DNA of 64,000 bases, from positions 1,922,001 through 1,986,000 of the forward strand of contig NZ_CP136995.1 of NCBI RefSeq assembly GCF_033110285.1, given 5' to 3'. Below the pieces are notes generated by a model. It was not told the DNA's origin. It made no database searches and saw only the letters and a program-made list of their open reading frames with translations. The stretch comes from Ottowia sp. SB7-C50 (lineage in GTDB: Bacteria; Pseudomonadota; Gammaproteobacteria; Burkholderiales; Burkholderiaceae_C). The position numbers and the translations under genes were made by a program. Numbering within the stretch: position 1 is the stretch's first letter; each line of letters begins with the position of its first letter. Positions 61,450 through 64,000 of this stretch are shown here, piece after piece.

Positions 61450-62697
61450 ATGGCCACCAAAGGATTCTTCACCGCCTTCAACGACGTCTGGATGCTCGAC
61501 GGCGTGCGCACACCCATGGTCGATTACTGCGGCGCGTTGGGCCACATCAGCCCGACCGACCTGGGCATCAAGGCCGCGCGTGAGGCACTGAAACGCGCGG
61601 GCGTGCCGGGCAGCGACATCGGCTCGGTCGTCACCGGCAACATGGCGCCGGGCGACTTCGACCAGTTCTTCCTGCCGCGCCACATCGGCCTGTACGCCGG
61701 CGTGCCGGTGGCGGTGCCGGCCATCATGGCGCAGCGCATCTGCGGCACCGGCTTCGAGCTATTCCGCCAGGCGGGCGAGCACATCCAGGGCGGCGCCTGC
61801 GAGGCGGCGCTGGTGGTGGGCACCGAGAGCATGACGCGCAACCCGATTGCCGCCTTTGACCATCGCACCGGCTTCAAGCTGGGCGCGCCGGTCGGCTTCA
61901 AGGACTACATGTGGGAGGCGCTGAAAGACCCCGCCGCCGGCATCAACATGATCCAGACCGCCGAGAACCTAGCGAAGAAGTACGGCATAACGCGCGAGCA
62001 GGTCGATGAGTTTGCTGCCGCCTCGTTCGCCAAGGCCGTGGCGGCGCAGCAAAGCGGCTTTCTGGCCGGCGAGATCGTGCCCGTGGTCACCGAGAAGTTC
62101 GAGCTGGACGGCTACAAGCCGCGCGGCATCAAGCTGCAAGGCAAGGTGAATGAAGTGGCGCAAGACACGCATCCCCGCCCTTCCCCGCTGGAGGTGCTGG
62201 CCAAGCTGCGCCCGGTGTTTGAAGGCGGCGTGCAGACCGGCGGCAACTCGTCGGCGCTGGTGGATGCGGCGGCGGCGGCCGTGGTCGCCTCGGGCGCCTA
62301 CGCGAAGGCCAACGGCAAGCAGCCGCTGGCGCGCATTGTGGGCGCGGCGGCCGTCGGTGTGCCGCCGGAGATCATGGGCATCGGCCCCGCTCCCGCCATC
62401 CGCTTGCTGCTGGAGCGCACCGGCCTGAAGCTGGACGACATCGGCCGTTTCGAAATCAACGAAGCACAGGGCGCGCAGACGCTGGCCGTGGGCAAAGAAC
62501 TCGGGCTCGACCTGGACAAGCTCAACGTCAACGGCGGCGCCATCGCGCTGGGCCACCCGCTGGCGGCCACCGGCGTGCGCCTGACGATCACGGTGGCGCG
62601 CGCCATGCAGCGCGACGGCTTGAAGTACGGCATCAGCTCGGCTTGCGTGGGCGGCGGCCAGGGCATTGCGCTGCTGCTGGAGAACCCGGCGGCCTGA
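61450..62697 (+). CDS. Acetyl-CoA acetyltransferase family thiolase
   Basis: A 415-residue thiolase. The nucleophile is C98 (AQRICGTGFELF). The catalytic His is in NVNGGAIALGHPLAATGVRL near 350, and the second cysteine in SSACVGGGQGIAL near 395. In the cluster it could cleave a beta-ketoacyl-CoA to vanilloyl- or hydroxybenzoyl-CoA and acetyl-CoA. The start ATG at 61450 (MATKGFFTAFNDVW) is preferred over the frame extending through the repeat. Related thiolases degrade fatty acids, so aromatic use is an inference. Confidence 0.92.
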   Translation: MATKGFFTAFNDVWMLDGVRTPMVDYCGALGHISPTDLGIKAAREALKRAGVPGSDIGSVVTGNMAPGDFDQFFLPRHIGLYAGVPVAVPAIMAQRICGTGFELFRQAGEHIQGGACEAALVVGTESMTRNPIAAFDHRTGFKLGAPVGFKDYMWEALKDPAAGINMIQTAENLAKKYGITREQVDEFAAASFAKAVAAQQSGFLAGEIVPVVTEKFELDGYKPRGIKLQGKVNEVAQDTHPRPSPLEVLAKLRPVFEGGVQTGGNSSALVDAAAAAVVASGAYAKANGKQPLARIVGAAAVGVPPEIMGIGPAPAIRLLLERTGLKLDDIGRFEINEAQGAQTLAVGKELGLDLDKLNVNGGAIALGHPLAATGVRLTITVARAMQRDGLKYGISSACVGGGQGIALLLENPAA

Positions 62698-62702
62698 CCG
62701 TT

Positions 62703-62758
62703 TCAATATCAAAAAGGCCTCCAGCGCTTGATGGACAAGCGCGAGCAGCTATAAAAAC
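62703..62758 (-). repeat. Dispersed GATAGCTGC..AAGCGC repeat between thiolase and SDR genes
   Basis: CAATATCAAAAAGGCCTCCA, GCGCTTGATGGACAAGCGCG and AGCAGCTATAAAAACAG: nearly full length in reverse orientation. Lies in a 74-base gap, ending 14 bases before the next ATG. Confidence 0.85.
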
Positions 62759-62771
62759 AGGAGTCATCAAG

Positions 62772-63536
62772 ATGCAAATCAACGGACAAGCAGCCCTCGT
62801 CACCGGCGGTGGCTCGGGCCTGGGCGAAGCCACGGCGCGTGAACTGGCGCGCCTGGGCGCCAAGGTGGCGGTGCTCGACCTGAACCTGGACAACGCCAAA
62901 AAGGTCGCCGCCGATATCAACGGCTTGGCCATCCAATGCGACGTGAGCAATGGCGACAGCATGCAGTCGGCGATCGAGCAGGCCGCCGCCGCGCACGGCC
63001 CGGCGCGCATACTGATGCAGATCGCCGGCATCGGCTCGGCCAAGCGCGTGGTGGGCAAGGACGGCAACGCCGCGCCGCTGGAGGATTTCATCAAGGTCGT
63101 GAACGTCAACCTGATCGGCACCTATAACGCGGCGCGCCTGTTTGCTGCCGCCTGTGCCAAGCTGGAGCCGATGGAAGACGGCGAGCGCGGCGCCATGGTG
63201 TTCACCGCCAGCGTGGCCGCGTTTGACGGCCAGGTCGGCCAGCAGGCGTACAGCGCATCCAAAGGCGGCGTGGTCGGCATGACATTGCCCATGGCGCGCG
63301 ACTTGGCGCAGCACGGCATCCGCGTTTGCACCATCGCGCCGGGGCTGTTCAGCACGCCGCTGATGCGCACCCTGCCCGAGCCCGTGCAGCAGTCGCTGGC
63401 GGCATCGATCCCCTTCCCGGCCCGCCTGGGCAAGCCGGAGGAATTTGCCGAGCTGGCTTGCCACATCGTCACCAACGGGCACCTGAATGGCGAGGTGATT
63501 CGCCTGGATGGCGCGCTGCGCATGAGTCCCAGATAA
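62772..63536 (+). CDS. Short-chain dehydrogenase (3-hydroxyacyl-CoA dehydrogenase type)
   Basis: A 254-residue SDR. The cofactor motif is TGGGSGLGE near residue 11, NVNLIGTYNAARLF near 115, the Ser of FTASVAAFDGQVGQQAYSAS and catalytic Y-x-x-x-K (YSASK, about 160-164), and IRLDGALRM at the C terminus. The type resembles 3-hydroxyacyl-CoA dehydrogenase type II. In the cluster it would oxidise a beta-hydroxyacyl-CoA to the beta-keto form that the thiolase cleaves. ATG at 62772. Confidence 0.9.
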   Translation: MQINGQAALVTGGGSGLGEATARELARLGAKVAVLDLNLDNAKKVAADINGLAIQCDVSNGDSMQSAIEQAAAAHGPARILMQIAGIGSAKRVVGKDGNAAPLEDFIKVVNVNLIGTYNAARLFAAACAKLEPMEDGERGAMVFTASVAAFDGQVGQQAYSASKGGVVGMTLPMARDLAQHGIRVCTIAPGLFSTPLMRTLPEPVQQSLAASIPFPARLGKPEEFAELACHIVTNGHLNGEVIRLDGALRMSPR

Positions 63537-63627
63537 CCCCCTGTGGCGCTGACGCGCCTTCCCCCGGCGGGGGACGACGCCAGTGGCCGGGCCCAGCCCG
63601 CTCCACGGCGCCCCCCCCGCATGGCCC
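63537..63627 (+). repeat. Post-stop CCCCCTGTGGC-type repeat
   Basis: ACCCCCTGTGGCGCTGACGC, TTCCCCCGGCGGGGGA hairpin, then CAGCCCGCTCCACGGC and CCCCCCCC. Shorter than the copies at 18480 and 59243. A 8-C run at 63611 is near its end. Confidence 0.65.
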
Positions 63628-63692
63628 ACCCCACGGCGACTGGTGTTAACACTGAGTCCGTCAAACCGCTTTCAAACGTTGAGTTCCAGACC

Positions 63693-64000
63693 ATGAGCAA
63701 GACGACGATTTACGAAGTCAAGGTGATGTTCGGCGACTGCGATCCGGCCGGCATCGTGTTCTTTCCCAATTTCTGCAAGTGGATGGATGCGTCGTCGCTC
63801 GACTTCTTCATGCAATGCGGGATTCCGCCCTGGCGCGAGTTGAAGAAAACGCACGGGATCATCGGCACGCCGCTGCTGGAGATCCACACCAAGTTCTTCA
63901 AGCCCGCCACCTACGGCGACACGCTGCAGGTGCACACGCATGTGGCCGAATGGCGCGAGAAGGTGATCGTGCAAAAGCACGTCGTCAAGCGCGGCGATCT
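63693..64000 (+). CDS. 4-hydroxybenzoyl-CoA thioesterase-like protein (cut by the right edge)
   Basis: The visible 102 residues show a hotdog-fold thioesterase: IYEVKVMFGDCDPAGIVFFP has the catalytic Asp of the 4HBT family, then FCKWMDASSLDFFMQCG and LEIHTKFFKPATYGDTLQV. It would release the free acid from the CoA ester produced by the thiolase, for example vanillate from vanilloyl-CoA. ATG at 63693; the C terminus lies outside the window. In-line with the cluster and 156 bases behind the SDR. Confidence 0.85.
   Translation, partial: MSKTTIYEVKVMFGDCDPAGIVFFPNFCKWMDASSLDFFMQCGIPPWRELKKTHGIIGTPLLEIHTKFFKPATYGDTLQVHTHVAEWREKVIVQKHVVKRGD

Noticed and set aside
1..64000. Prophage or insertion sequence
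   Set aside because: No integrase, transposase, capsid or terminase gene was found; the short repeats carry no coding region of their own.

Overview
The window is a high-GC chromosomal segment of a betaproteobacterium, most likely a member of the Comamonadaceae (Burkholderiales). Grounds: the map-glnD pair, the aceE-aceF-lpdA order with an E3 that carries its own lipoyl domain, a Bug-type tricarboxylate-transporter receptor, and short interspersed repeats (GATAGCTGC..GCGCTT..AAGCGC, and CCCCCTGAG.. blocks just after stop codons) that I associate with this family. No rRNA, tRNA, CRISPR array, insertion sequence or prophage was seen.

Layout. 0-5.4 kb: start of purL (minus, cut by the edge), map, glnD, a CDF metal exporter. 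5.5-9.9 kb: hrpA, which has taken up two kinds of intergenic repeat in frame. 9.9-15.1 kb: a cupin lipoprotein, a GAF/Fis regulator without an AAA+ domain, argA, a GlsB/YeaQ protein, dsbB and an FMN reductase. 15.3-21.1 kb: an IclR regulator, a frameshifted membrane protein, then an operon of a metallo-beta-lactamase-fold protein, an FAD monooxygenase, a DUF2783 protein and a VOC protein, probably for an aromatic compound. 21.5-30.5 kb: YbjQ, a secreted propeller-like protein coupled to metY, a DUF6817-like protein, yggX, a ParB-like protein, mnmC (frameshifted), a branched-chain amino-acid binding protein, holC. 30.5-37.1 kb: pepA divergent from lptF-lptG, then a sirohydrochlorin-chelatase-like gene, cysB and a methionine aminotransferase.

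37.1-42.65 kb is the most accessory part, with visibly lower GC in places: a HEPN-motif protein, a ribbon-helix-helix antitoxin, a chimeric ORF joining half a thioredoxin-reductase-like protein to the tail of a PIN toxin, a methyltransferase and an orphan secreted glycosidase-like protein. 42.7-52.4 kb: the pyruvate dehydrogenase operon, divergent from a histidine kinase/response regulator pair. 52.4-58.3 kb: folD, prlC, a glutaredoxin-like secreted protein, an AEC transporter and a Bug receptor. 58.4 kb to the end: a plus-strand cluster (crotonase, feruloyl-CoA-synthase-like ligase, thiolase, SDR, thioesterase) that together could shorten a hydroxycinnamate side chain by CoA-dependent beta-oxidation.

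Five genes (the membrane protein, mnmC, the aminotransferase, lpdA, aceF) are each broken by a one-base length error in a G or C run of 6-10 bases. Two encode core PDH subunits, so most or all of these are probably sequencing errors rather than real mutations.
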